Assembly (NCBI GenBank): GCA_937907705.1
Contig: CALCVP010000020.1
Span: forward strand, 51,954 to 115,953
DNA from: an uncultured Prevotella sp.
Lineage (GTDB): Bacteria > Bacteroidota > Bacteroidia > Bacteroidales > Bacteroidaceae
Direction: 5' to 3'
DNA length: 64,000 bases
The position numbers and the translations under genes were made by a program. Positions 51,632 to 57,986 of the stretch are shown piece after piece. Numbering within the stretch: the first letter of the stretch is position 1; the number at the start of each line of letters is the position of its first letter. Below the pieces are notes generated by a model. That model searched no databases and had not been told where the DNA came from. It saw nothing but the letters and a program-made list of their open reading frames with translations.

Positions 51632-51684
51632 AGTCAGGCAAATGTTCAACAGGGCATCAACCGATTTTGAACATTTGTCTGGCT
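51632..51684 (+). terminator. Terminator of the ppk1-ppx operon, 18-bp stem
   Basis: AGTCAGGCAAATGTTCAA (51632-51649) pairs with TTGAACATTTGTCTGGCT (51667-51684), two wobbles, followed by TTTT. Confidence 0.85.
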
Positions 51685-51763
51685 TTTCTGTTTTGTTTCG
51701 TGTGTTTAGTGCCGGACAAGAAGCTTTTATCACAGGATAGAGGTGCTGCAATCTGTGTTTTCT

Positions 51764-51795
51764 GTCAATATGACTTACTGTTAGGTCAAAATGAC
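51764..51795. promoter_or_regulatory. Two phased dyad sites upstream of the hsp20 promoter
   Basis: GTCAATATGAC (51764-51774) and GTCAAAATGAC (51785-51795) are both GTCA-N3-TGAC dyads with centres 21 bp apart, two helical turns. Each continues in a shared direct extension (TTACT/ATACT). Their place 14-45 bp upstream of a sigma-54-type promoter suggests sites for an activator or enhancer-binding protein. Confidence 0.6.
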
Positions 51796-51808
51796 ATACT
51801 TTTAAGAT

Positions 51809-51824
51809 TGGTATGCTCCTTGCA
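51809..51824 (+). promoter_or_regulatory. Sigma-54-type promoter of hsp20
   Basis: TGGTATGCTCCTTGCA matches the consensus TGGYAYRNNNNTTGCW at every defined position, with GG and GC separated by exactly 10 nt. Transcription would start near 51835, 85 nt before the ATG. No TAnnTTTG box was seen here. Confidence 0.7.
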
Positions 51825-51919
51825 TAGAGTGTTAGTGAAGCTGATAACTCAAGCAGTTATTGCTTCACCCATATACAATTAAAAGTAAAAACGGATAAAA
51901 AATATAGGAGACAAAGATT

Positions 51920-52348
51920 ATGAAACCTGTTTATCGTAATAATAACCAATGGTTACCAGATGTGTTTAACGACTTTTTTGATACTGACTTCATGCCGAAG
52001 ACCAATGCTACTGCTCCAGCTATCAATGTAAAGGAGAGTGAGGCTGATTATGAAGTGGAAGTGGCTGCACCGGGTATGACCAAAGAAGACTTCAATGTTC
52101 ATTTGAATCAAGAGGGTGATTTGCATATCAAGATGGAAAATCATCATGAAGAGAAAGAACAGGATAAGAAATCACATTACCTACGCAGAGAGTTTGCTTA
52201 CAGCAAGTTTGAGCAGACCTTGATATTGCCTGACGATGTAGACCGCAATGAAATATCTGCTAAAGTGAGCGATGGTGTACTCACCGTTGTACTTCCTAAG
52301 ATAAAGAAAGAAGAGCACAAAGTAGCTCGTCAGATCAATGTGGGTTAA
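51920..52348 (+). CDS. Hsp20/alpha-crystallin small heat shock protein
   Basis: A 142-residue small heat-shock protein that holds unfolding proteins in a refoldable state. The alpha-crystallin domain covers about residues 35-128 (APAINVKESEADYEVEVAAPGMTKEDFNVHLNQEGDLHIKME to RNEISAKVSDGVLTVVLPK), with the final AKVSDGVLTVVLPKI motif and a basic tail instead of a plain IXI. The N-terminal arm contains the WLPDVFNDFFD pattern common in Bacteroidota members. It is monocistronic, between the polyphosphate operon terminator and its own. Confidence 0.95.
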   Translation: MKPVYRNNNQWLPDVFNDFFDTDFMPKTNATAPAINVKESEADYEVEVAAPGMTKEDFNVHLNQEGDLHIKMENHHEEKEQDKKSHYLRREFAYSKFEQTLILPDDVDRNEISAKVSDGVLTVVLPKIKKEEHKVARQINVG

Positions 52349-52410
52349 TGAAATGTTGATTCATAGGTTTTTAGTAGCATAAATGTAGAAAGTGATTGTT
52401 TTAGTGAGAA

Positions 52411-52440
52411 ATGGGAGTTTGCCAAAAAGCAAGCTCCCAT
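52411..52440 (+). terminator. Terminator of hsp20
   Basis: ATGGGAGTTTGC (52411-52422) pairs with GCAAGCTCCCAT (52429-52440) with one wobble around CAAAAA, followed by TTTTGC. Confidence 0.8.
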
Positions 52441-52460
52441 TTTGCATTTATATAGGTACA

Positions 52461-52548
52461 AAAGCAATGCAATCGGTTTGCGAAAGCAGTGCAATCGGTT
52501 TGCGAAAGCAATGCAATCGGTTTGCGAAAGCAATGCAACCGGTTTATC
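52461..52548. repeat. Four tandem 22-bp repeats
   Basis: Unit AAAGCAATGCAATCGGTTTG+CG occurs at 52461, 52483 (one change), 52505 (identical to the first) and 52527 (diverged end). The last unit runs into the stop codon of the convergent gene (52544-52546). The AAAGCAATGC core links it to the extragenic hairpin family. Confidence 0.85.
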
Positions 52549-53515
52549 CTTTTGCTGCACACAAGCTTGCGGCCTCATGTATGGTATGATGGAATTGCGG
52601 TAAACAGCTGATGTCTACATGGATGCGCTGGAGCGTGAGTTGTCCTGACCAGCTAAAACAGTCTTGCGTAATGCGCAGTAGGGGCTTGCCCTGATTCAGT
52701 GCAAGGTCAAAATATACCTTGCCGTGTGGCGTGTTGACAGTGGTACTTCTCATGCTCTTTAGATTTTTTTTGCTTAGCATGAGAATGATGTCTGACAGTA
52801 CAGAGTAGAATGTTGTTGCCAAGTGGAGGGCAATGACAATGCGGTTGCGTGCGTATTGGTCATCCGTCTGCATATAGTTTTGTGTAATGTACAGGCAGAG
52901 TTGGTCATCACAGTCAAGTTGGAAATTGACGAATAGCCAACCTTGTGGCGTATTGAAGCGGTGGTCCCATAATCTGAGTTTATTGCTGTTGGGCAAGTTG
53001 GAGCTACCGTCTTTATACTGCTGAATGGCGGAGTGTGTGCATTCAAATGCATAAGCCTGCGGAGCTTTCATAATGTCTTCAATATTGCCATCTGTCAATA
53101 TACGTAGGTTGGCTATGCCCTCCAATTGCTTGTCCAAGTTGCCGTCAACGTCGCAACAGCCCACCACAATCTGATTGGCTAACTTGATCATCAACTTGTT
53201 TCGGTCGTAAGCAGACTGCCGTGTAGGCCAGTGCACGCTGCTGTCGCAGTGGGTAATGACCAATAGCCGGCCCTGCTTGATGGCTTGAGCCTGTACTGGA
53301 GGAAACACGGAAGGCATGGCTTGTGCCAACACCAAAATGGCAGGTACATGCTTGCTGAGCAACAGCTGGAATACATGTCGTTCTATTTGCGAATGGTTGC
53401 CGCACATCACACAGTCTTTACCGGGTATGATGCTTTTCATCCAATGGTCAATGGCATCATACACACACTCTGGCGCCTTTCTTGAACACATGAAAGCTAT
53501 CTTGTTAAGTTTCAT
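52544..53515 (-). CDS. DprA-like Rossmann protein with PUR-like C-terminal region, unknown function
   Basis: I start at MKLNKIAFMCSRKAPECV (323 aa), where the conserved fold begins; MPTLIF at 53590, 4 nt after the deaminase stop, is possible. Residues about 1-150 resemble a DprA/Smf-like Rossmann fold: CVMCGNHSQIERHVFQLLLSKHVPAILVLA, KQGRLLVITHC and the RNR-like DRNKLMIKLANQIVVGCCDVDGNLDKQLE. The last 70 residues (TPHGKVYFDLALNQGKPLLRITQDCFSWSG...RIHVDISCLPQF) have the strand pattern of PUR-alpha/DUF3276 single-strand-binding proteins. A nucleic-acid role is inferred; I found no exact family match. It directly follows the deaminase gene on the same strand. Confidence 0.65.
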   Translation of the reverse strand: MKLNKIAFMCSRKAPECVYDAIDHWMKSIIPGKDCVMCGNHSQIERHVFQLLLSKHVPAILVLAQAMPSVFPPVQAQAIKQGRLLVITHCDSSVHWPTRQSAYDRNKLMIKLANQIVVGCCDVDGNLDKQLEGIANLRILTDGNIEDIMKAPQAYAFECTHSAIQQYKDGSSNLPNSNKLRLWDHRFNTPQGWLFVNFQLDCDDQLCLYITQNYMQTDDQYARNRIVIALHLATTFYSVLSDIILMLSKKNLKSMRSTTVNTPHGKVYFDLALNQGKPLLRITQDCFSWSGQLTLQRIHVDISCLPQFHHTIHEAASLCAAKG

Positions 53516-53594
53516 CAGCTCTCTGTTTCCCTGTATGTGGTTGGCGTCTAATGGCATGGTGCTTTTGTATTGGAATATTAAGGTTGGCATCTGT

Positions 53595-54062
53595 TTAGTA
53601 TTCTGTCTTGTCAGTTTTGCTGCTCCACAGATCAAAAGCCTTGATAGCCTCATTGCGCATCAGCTCTTCAGAGGGCAGATGGCGCTGGTTGCGCGGCAGC
53701 TCCAGCTCATCGTAGATAAACGAATCGTCAAATCCTATGTGCTTGGCATCTGTCTTGTTGTTGGCAAAATAAATCTTCTTGAGGCGTGCCCAGTAGATGG
53801 CACCCAAGCACATGGGGCAAGGTTCGCACGATGTGTATATTTCACAGTCAGACAAGTTGAAAGTGCCCAACGCCTGAGCGGCAGCCCTGATAGCACTTAC
53901 TTCAGCGTGTGCCGTAGGGTCGTTGTTGGCTGTTACGCGGTTAACACCGGTGGCTACGATTTCTCCGTTGCGTGCTATAACGGCACCAAAGGGCCCGCCA
54001 CCATTCTTTACGTTGTCAATAGAAAGCTCTATAGCTTTCTGCATCAGTTCGTTTTTTGTCAT
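53595..54062 (-). CDS. Guanine-deaminase-like nucleoside deaminase
   Basis: A 155-residue CDA-fold enzyme. The start MTKNELMQKAIELSI is chosen over 54095 because it matches the family N terminus. Zinc and catalytic residues are present: HAEVSAIRAA (H and catalytic E, about 56-58) and CEPCPMCLGAIYWA (Cys ligands). The ending DAKHIGFDDSFIYDELELPRNQRHLPSEEL is the GuaD-type C-terminal segment rather than that of TadA, so guanine deamination to xanthine is likelier than tRNA editing. It is transcribed just ahead of the DprA-like gene. Confidence 0.88.
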   Translation of the reverse strand: MTKNELMQKAIELSIDNVKNGGGPFGAVIARNGEIVATGVNRVTANNDPTAHAEVSAIRAAAQALGTFNLSDCEIYTSCEPCPMCLGAIYWARLKKIYFANNKTDAKHIGFDDSFIYDELELPRNQRHLPSEELMRNEAIKAFDLWSSKTDKTEY

Positions 54063-54274
54063 TGTAAAAGTAATGTAGATATGCAAGCAGGGCATTTCCT
54101 GCCTTTGTTTATAAACAGATGGTAGACAGCCGCAGGTCTTGTATATTATTGTAAAATGGTCTAAACTGCTACCATTGTAAAACTATAAGTGATGCGAAGT
54201 TAAGTAATTCCAATGAAAGCAGCAATGCTTTTGCATAAAAATAGCTATATTTTTTTGTTTCTCGAAAGAATTGC

Positions 54275-54282
54275 TAACTTTG
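54275..54282 (+). promoter_or_regulatory. -7 box of the L-serine dehydratase gene
   Basis: TAACTTTG, 30 nt before the ATG; TTG at 54255-54257 gives a short 17-nt spacer. Confidence 0.55.
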
Positions 54283-54312
54283 CACAGTCCATTATTTTTT
54301 AGTGCATAGATT

Positions 54313-55524
54313 ATGAAATCGTTGAGAGAATTGTATAGAATAGGTAAGGGTCCGTCCAGCAGTCATACCATGGGACCGCAGAAGGCAGCCCAGTTGTTTT
54401 TGGCTCGCAATGGTCATGCCAGTGAGTTTAAGGTTACGCTTTATGGCAGCTTGGCAGCTACCGGTAAAGGGCACATGACAGACGTGGCCATTGAAGATGT
54501 GCTCAAAGCCGTGGCTCCAGTGGTGATAGATTGGCAACCGGCGGTATTCTTGCCCTACCATCCGAATGGAATGAAGTTTGTGGCAAAAGACGCCAAGGGC
54601 GAGACAATCGATGAATGGACAGTTTACAGCATAGGCGGAGGTGCGCTGTCTGAGGGCAAACTGGAAGACGACATGTTCAATACGAAAGAAGTATATGGCA
54701 TGAACACCATGACAGAAATCATGAACTGGTGCTATCAGCATGGGAGAAACTATTGGGAATATGTAGACCAATGTGAGGGCAGCGATATCTGGAACTATCT
54801 GCAAGAAGTGTGGAATATGATGAAAGAGTCTGTACACCGTGGCCTGACGCATGAAGGACGCTTGCCGGGGCCGCTCAATTTGGCGCGTAAAGCCTCTGTG
54901 TATTATGTAAAAGCGCGTGGCTACAAGCAGTCGCTGCAAAGTAGAGGCTTGGTGTATGCCTATGCCTTGGCGGTGAGTGAAGAGAATGCTTCGGGTGGAA
55001 CCATTGTTACAGCTCCTACCTGTGGAGCTTGTGGTGTGTTGCCCGCAGTGTTGTATCATGCAGCTTTGGGCCATGGCTTCAGCGACATACGCATACTGCA
55101 TGCCATAGCCACGGCGGGCTTGATAGGCAATGTGGTAAAGCAGAATGCTTCTATCTCCGGAGCCGATGTGGGCTGTCAGGGAGAAGTGGGCGTGGCTTGT
55201 GCCATGGCATCAGGTGCCGTTTGCCAGCTTTTTGGAGGCAGTCCATCACAGATAGAGTATGCTGCAGAAATGGGCTTGGAGCACCATCTGGGCATGACTT
55301 GTGACCCCGTGTGCGGTCTTGTGCAGATACCTTGCATAGAGCGCAATGCTTTTGCTGCCACACGTGCCTTGGATGCCAACCTCTATGCAGCCTTCTCTGA
55401 CGGCAGCCACCGTGTGTCGTTCGACAAAGTGGTAAACGTGATGAAGCAGACGGGCCATGATATACCGTCGTTGTACAAGGAAACCAGTGCAGGTGGGTTG
55501 GCCAAAGAGTTGGACAAAAGGTAA
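54313..55524 (+). CDS. sdaA: L-serine ammonia-lyase (iron-sulfur type)
   Basis: It converts L-serine to pyruvate and ammonia using a labile [4Fe-4S] cluster. The 403-residue protein fuses the beta and alpha parts in one chain: GKGPSSSHTMGPQKAAQLF near the N terminus and the catalytic alpha domain with APTCGACGVLPAVLYH (about 235-250), GADVGCQGEVGVACAMASG, and CDPVCGLVQIPCIERNAFAA; these cysteines are the cluster ligands. The start MKSLRELYRIGKGPSSSH lacks the ACT-like extension of some family members. It stands alone; serine use fits amino-acid-fermenting Bacteroidales. Confidence 0.96.
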   Translation: MKSLRELYRIGKGPSSSHTMGPQKAAQLFLARNGHASEFKVTLYGSLAATGKGHMTDVAIEDVLKAVAPVVIDWQPAVFLPYHPNGMKFVAKDAKGETIDEWTVYSIGGGALSEGKLEDDMFNTKEVYGMNTMTEIMNWCYQHGRNYWEYVDQCEGSDIWNYLQEVWNMMKESVHRGLTHEGRLPGPLNLARKASVYYVKARGYKQSLQSRGLVYAYALAVSEENASGGTIVTAPTCGACGVLPAVLYHAALGHGFSDIRILHAIATAGLIGNVVKQNASISGADVGCQGEVGVACAMASGAVCQLFGGSPSQIEYAAEMGLEHHLGMTCDPVCGLVQIPCIERNAFAATRALDANLYAAFSDGSHRVSFDKVVNVMKQTGHDIPSLYKETSAGGLAKELDKR

Positions 55525-55594
55525 ACGGATTGACAAACAATCTGTTCACCTGTGTTGATAAACGCAACAAAGATGAACTGTATCCACTTTGCTG

Positions 55595-55669
55595 TTAATC
55601 TAAAATGAATATCCGCAAACATCCAAATTAACAAAGTTTGGATGTTTGCGGATATTCATTTTAGATTAA
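55595..55669. repeat. Perfect 33-bp inverted repeat with 9-nt loop
   Basis: Arm 55595-55627 (starts TTAATCTAAAATGAATATCC) is the exact reverse complement of 55637-55669 (ends ATATTCATTTTAGATTAA). Loop TTAACAAAG. It lies 70 nt after the sdaA stop and could terminate transcription, but no U-tract follows and the arms are far longer than other terminators here. Confidence 0.9.
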
Positions 55670-55792
55670 GTTGTGCATGGATTTACAATTTTAGTGTATA
55701 ATAATACATGATTTTTGACTTGTTTGTTGTGTATAAAATATCCTAATAATACAATCAGAATATTATTAATACGAATATTTTTTGTTAAATAT

Positions 55793-55823
55793 TTGTATTG
55801 TTATTGATTTTTATATATTTTTG
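55793..55823 (+). promoter_or_regulatory. Promoter upstream of the broken gene and BspA-like gene
   Basis: TTG (55793-55795), 20-nt spacer, TATTTTTG (55816-55823). It lies 65 nt before the remnant ATG. Confidence 0.65.
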
Positions 55824-55888
55824 TAACTGAAATAAGCGTATGGATTCAATATGTTTATCTCGAATTATTAACTTAAAAATTTAGTGAT

Positions 55889-55983
55889 ATGAAAAAAAAT
55901 TACTTTTGCTAAGTATTGGTCTTGGCTGTCTGTTTCCAACTGTTTCATTTGCACAGGTAATTACATTATTTGCTATGTTGTAA
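55889..55983 (+). pseudogene. Remnant of a secreted-protein gene (signal peptide with frameshift)
   Basis: ATG 55889 is followed by eight A residues, then a stop after eight codons. One base more in the A-tract would give MKKKLLLLSIGLGCLFPTVS and FAQ, a textbook signal peptide, which continues in frame only to VITLFAML and a stop at 55981. It has a good promoter but no mature protein, so it looks like the 5' scar of a lost gene. A slippable A8 tract is also possible. Confidence 0.65.
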
Positions 55984-56087
55984 ACTCATGTACAATAGAT
56001 CAACAAAAAATTAGAATTGAATAAATTAACAAAAACCGAGTGTGATTGATTTTAACAATCACACTTGAGTTGAAATATTGATTAACT

Positions 56088-57536
56088 ATGCGTATATTTC
56101 TGTTTTTTTCTTTCATATTTGCACTCTCAACATCTTGTTTTTGTGCATCAAACGACACCATTTCTACAACCATAAAAAAGCTATCAGTTAACAATAAATG
56201 CCTGTTAAAAAATTCCATTCCGACATCAGAGCAATATATTTCTATGGAAGTTACAACAAAAGCAGGTAAATTAGCAGAGGCTTTAGGAGACAATATAAAT
56301 AGTGTAGATTCCTTAATTATTCGTGGTTCCATCAATGATGAAGATTTTTACACATTATGGAGTGCAACTTTTTATGGAAAACTCTCTGTTATCAATTTAG
56401 AAAATGCAACTATAGAAAATAATGAAATACCAAAGAATGCTTTTTGGCATCCAGACATACAAGTGAATATAGAAGATGGATATACAGAATGTGTTTATCT
56501 TAAAAAAATAATGCTTCCTAATGAAATCCAAAAAATCGGTGATGGAGCATTTTCATATGCTATAAATCTACAAGACATAAATATGCCATCACATCTTCAT
56601 AGTATAGGCGAGTGCGCTTTCTCTGAATGTGTAAGTCTCAAGACTGATCCGTTGATATTTCCTGAAGGATTTGAGGTGTTGGAAAATTTGGCCTTTTTAG
56701 ATTGTAGAAATTTGGTAGGACGAGTAATACTGCCACCTACCATAAGGGAAATTGGAGATGGGGCTTTCTTTCAATCAAAAATATCATCCATAAATCTGCC
56801 CGAAGGGTTGGAAAGAATTGGCGATGCTGCATTTTATGCCTGTCGACTGAAAGAAGTTGCTATTCCAAATTCTTGTAAAAAGATAGATGGCGATTCACAT
56901 TTTCAAATGAATTATAAACTTGAAAAAGTATTCTTACCAGAAGGGATGGATAGAATACCTTCAAGCTTTTGTAGTTCATGTTTGGCACTAAAGGAAATAA
57001 ATATTCCATCTACTGTCAAATCTATAGGAAATAAAGCTTTCTGGCAATGCCGTTCTTTGAAAAAGTTGGATTTACCACAAGAGCTTGAAACTATAGAAAA
57101 AGAAGGTTTATGGTATTGTGATTCTTTAGAAGAAATCGTATTTCCTAAATCTTTGATTTTTTTAGGAACAAGAAGTTGTGATTATTGGATTACTGTAAAA
57201 CGAATCTATTGTATGTCTTCGGAGCCTCCTGTTTGTGAAGGAACTGAACGTAGTCCATTTGGTTCTTATAATTCAGATTTCGATAAATCTACCCCCAATG
57301 ATATTCCGGTCTATGTTCCTGTAGGTTCTGCTGAAAAATACCGGAAAGCTTGGGGATGGGATTATTTCACCAACTTTATAGAAACAGATAACTTCCCGAC
57401 AGCAATACATGGTGTCACCACCGAACGCTCAGATACCAAGAGTAGTATTTATGATTTAAATGGAAGAAAAGTGATAAATCCGCAAAAGGGTCAGATATAT
57501 ATTAAAAGTGGGAAGAAGATAATATTTGCTCGTTGA
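56088..57536 (+). CDS. BspA-like leucine-rich repeat surface protein
   Basis: The 482-residue protein has a signal peptide (MRIFLFFSFIFALSTSCFCA), then a central array of about ten LRR_5/BspA repeats of 23 residues, for example KIGDGAFSYAINLQDINMPSHLHSIGECAFSECVSLK and GIGNKAFWQCRSLKKLDLPQELETI, and ends with a short domain (SIYDLNGRKVINPQKGQIYIKSGKKIIFAR) resembling the type IX-secretion or Prevotella C-terminal sorting segments. Such proteins are surface adhesins that bind host matrix or other bacteria. Base composition is much more AT-rich than neighbouring housekeeping genes, suggesting acquisition by transfer. An upstream broken signal-peptide gene points to past rearrangement. Confidence 0.9.
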   Translation: MRIFLFFSFIFALSTSCFCASNDTISTTIKKLSVNNKCLLKNSIPTSEQYISMEVTTKAGKLAEALGDNINSVDSLIIRGSINDEDFYTLWSATFYGKLSVINLENATIENNEIPKNAFWHPDIQVNIEDGYTECVYLKKIMLPNEIQKIGDGAFSYAINLQDINMPSHLHSIGECAFSECVSLKTDPLIFPEGFEVLENLAFLDCRNLVGRVILPPTIREIGDGAFFQSKISSINLPEGLERIGDAAFYACRLKEVAIPNSCKKIDGDSHFQMNYKLEKVFLPEGMDRIPSSFCSSCLALKEINIPSTVKSIGNKAFWQCRSLKKLDLPQELETIEKEGLWYCDSLEEIVFPKSLIFLGTRSCDYWITVKRIYCMSSEPPVCEGTERSPFGSYNSDFDKSTPNDIPVYVPVGSAEKYRKAWGWDYFTNFIETDNFPTAIHGVTTERSDTKSSIYDLNGRKVINPQKGQIYIKSGKKIIFAR

Positions 57537-57543
57537 ACAAGTT

Positions 57544-57574
57544 GAGGAGGAGATGCTTGTTTATTCTCCTCCTC
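57544..57574 (+). terminator. Terminator of the BspA-like gene
   Basis: GAGGAGGAGA (57544-57553) pairs perfectly with TCTCCTCCTC (57565-57574), then GTTTAT. Confidence 0.75.
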
Positions 57575-57934
57575 GTTTATAATTTTGAAATAACAGCCAT
57601 TGTTCATTTTGGATATTTGGAAACAGTCTGCGGTATTTGAAACATCCTTGACGATATTGTAGCTTCTGTATTTGTCATGCTGTGCATTGTGTAGCTTTCG
57701 GGTGTCAGTATTGTTTTGCCATGTTTTAAAAAGGCTTCTTCAAGGTTACACGTGCACGGAATTGCTGGGTCTGTATATCTTTTGTTCAAGAGTATTTGCT
57801 AATGGATTCAACATGTAACCCTCTTCGAGTGTAATAAGTGCTTCGAATGGATACTGTTTAATGCGAAAGATGTTTAAAAAAATAAAAAAACAACGTTTTT
57901 CTTTATTATATTAGGTATTTTAGACAAGATTGCG

Positions 57935-57942
57935 TAATTTTG
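57935..57942 (+). promoter_or_regulatory. -7 box of tig
   Basis: TAATTTTG, 44 nt before the ATG; no perfect -33 TTG at the usual distance. Confidence 0.5.
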
Positions 57943-57986
57943 CACCTCAATTTGATTAATAATTAAAAACAACTATATAAATCAAG

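Larger units (their letters stand above)
55525..56087. other. AT-rich intergenic region with palindrome, promoter and gene remnant
   Basis: Contains a 33-bp perfect palindrome (55595-55669), a consensus promoter (55793-55823) and a frameshifted signal-peptide remnant (55889-55983), each listed separately. Beyond about 55670 the composition becomes far more AT-rich than the sdaA side, and remains so through the BspA-like gene. Confidence 0.65.
57537..57986. other. AT-rich region between the BspA-like gene and tig
   Basis: Holds the terminator at 57544-57574 and the tig -7 box TAATTTTG (57935-57942). A 61-codon frame on the minus strand (57604-57789) shows no signal peptide, promoter or recognisable family; it may be a decayed coding remnant, but I do not call it a gene. 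Confidence 0.5.

Noticed and set aside
52461..52548. CRISPR array
   Set aside because: The repeats are directly adjacent with no unique spacers, and no cas genes are present.
52385..52590. Plus-strand frame through the 22-bp repeats
   Set aside because: A repeat of 22 bp shifts frame at each unit, and the product is a repeat artefact with no start context.
57604..57789. 61-codon minus-strand gene after the BspA-like gene
   Set aside because: No promoter, signal or family; possibly a decayed remnant, but not supportable as a gene.
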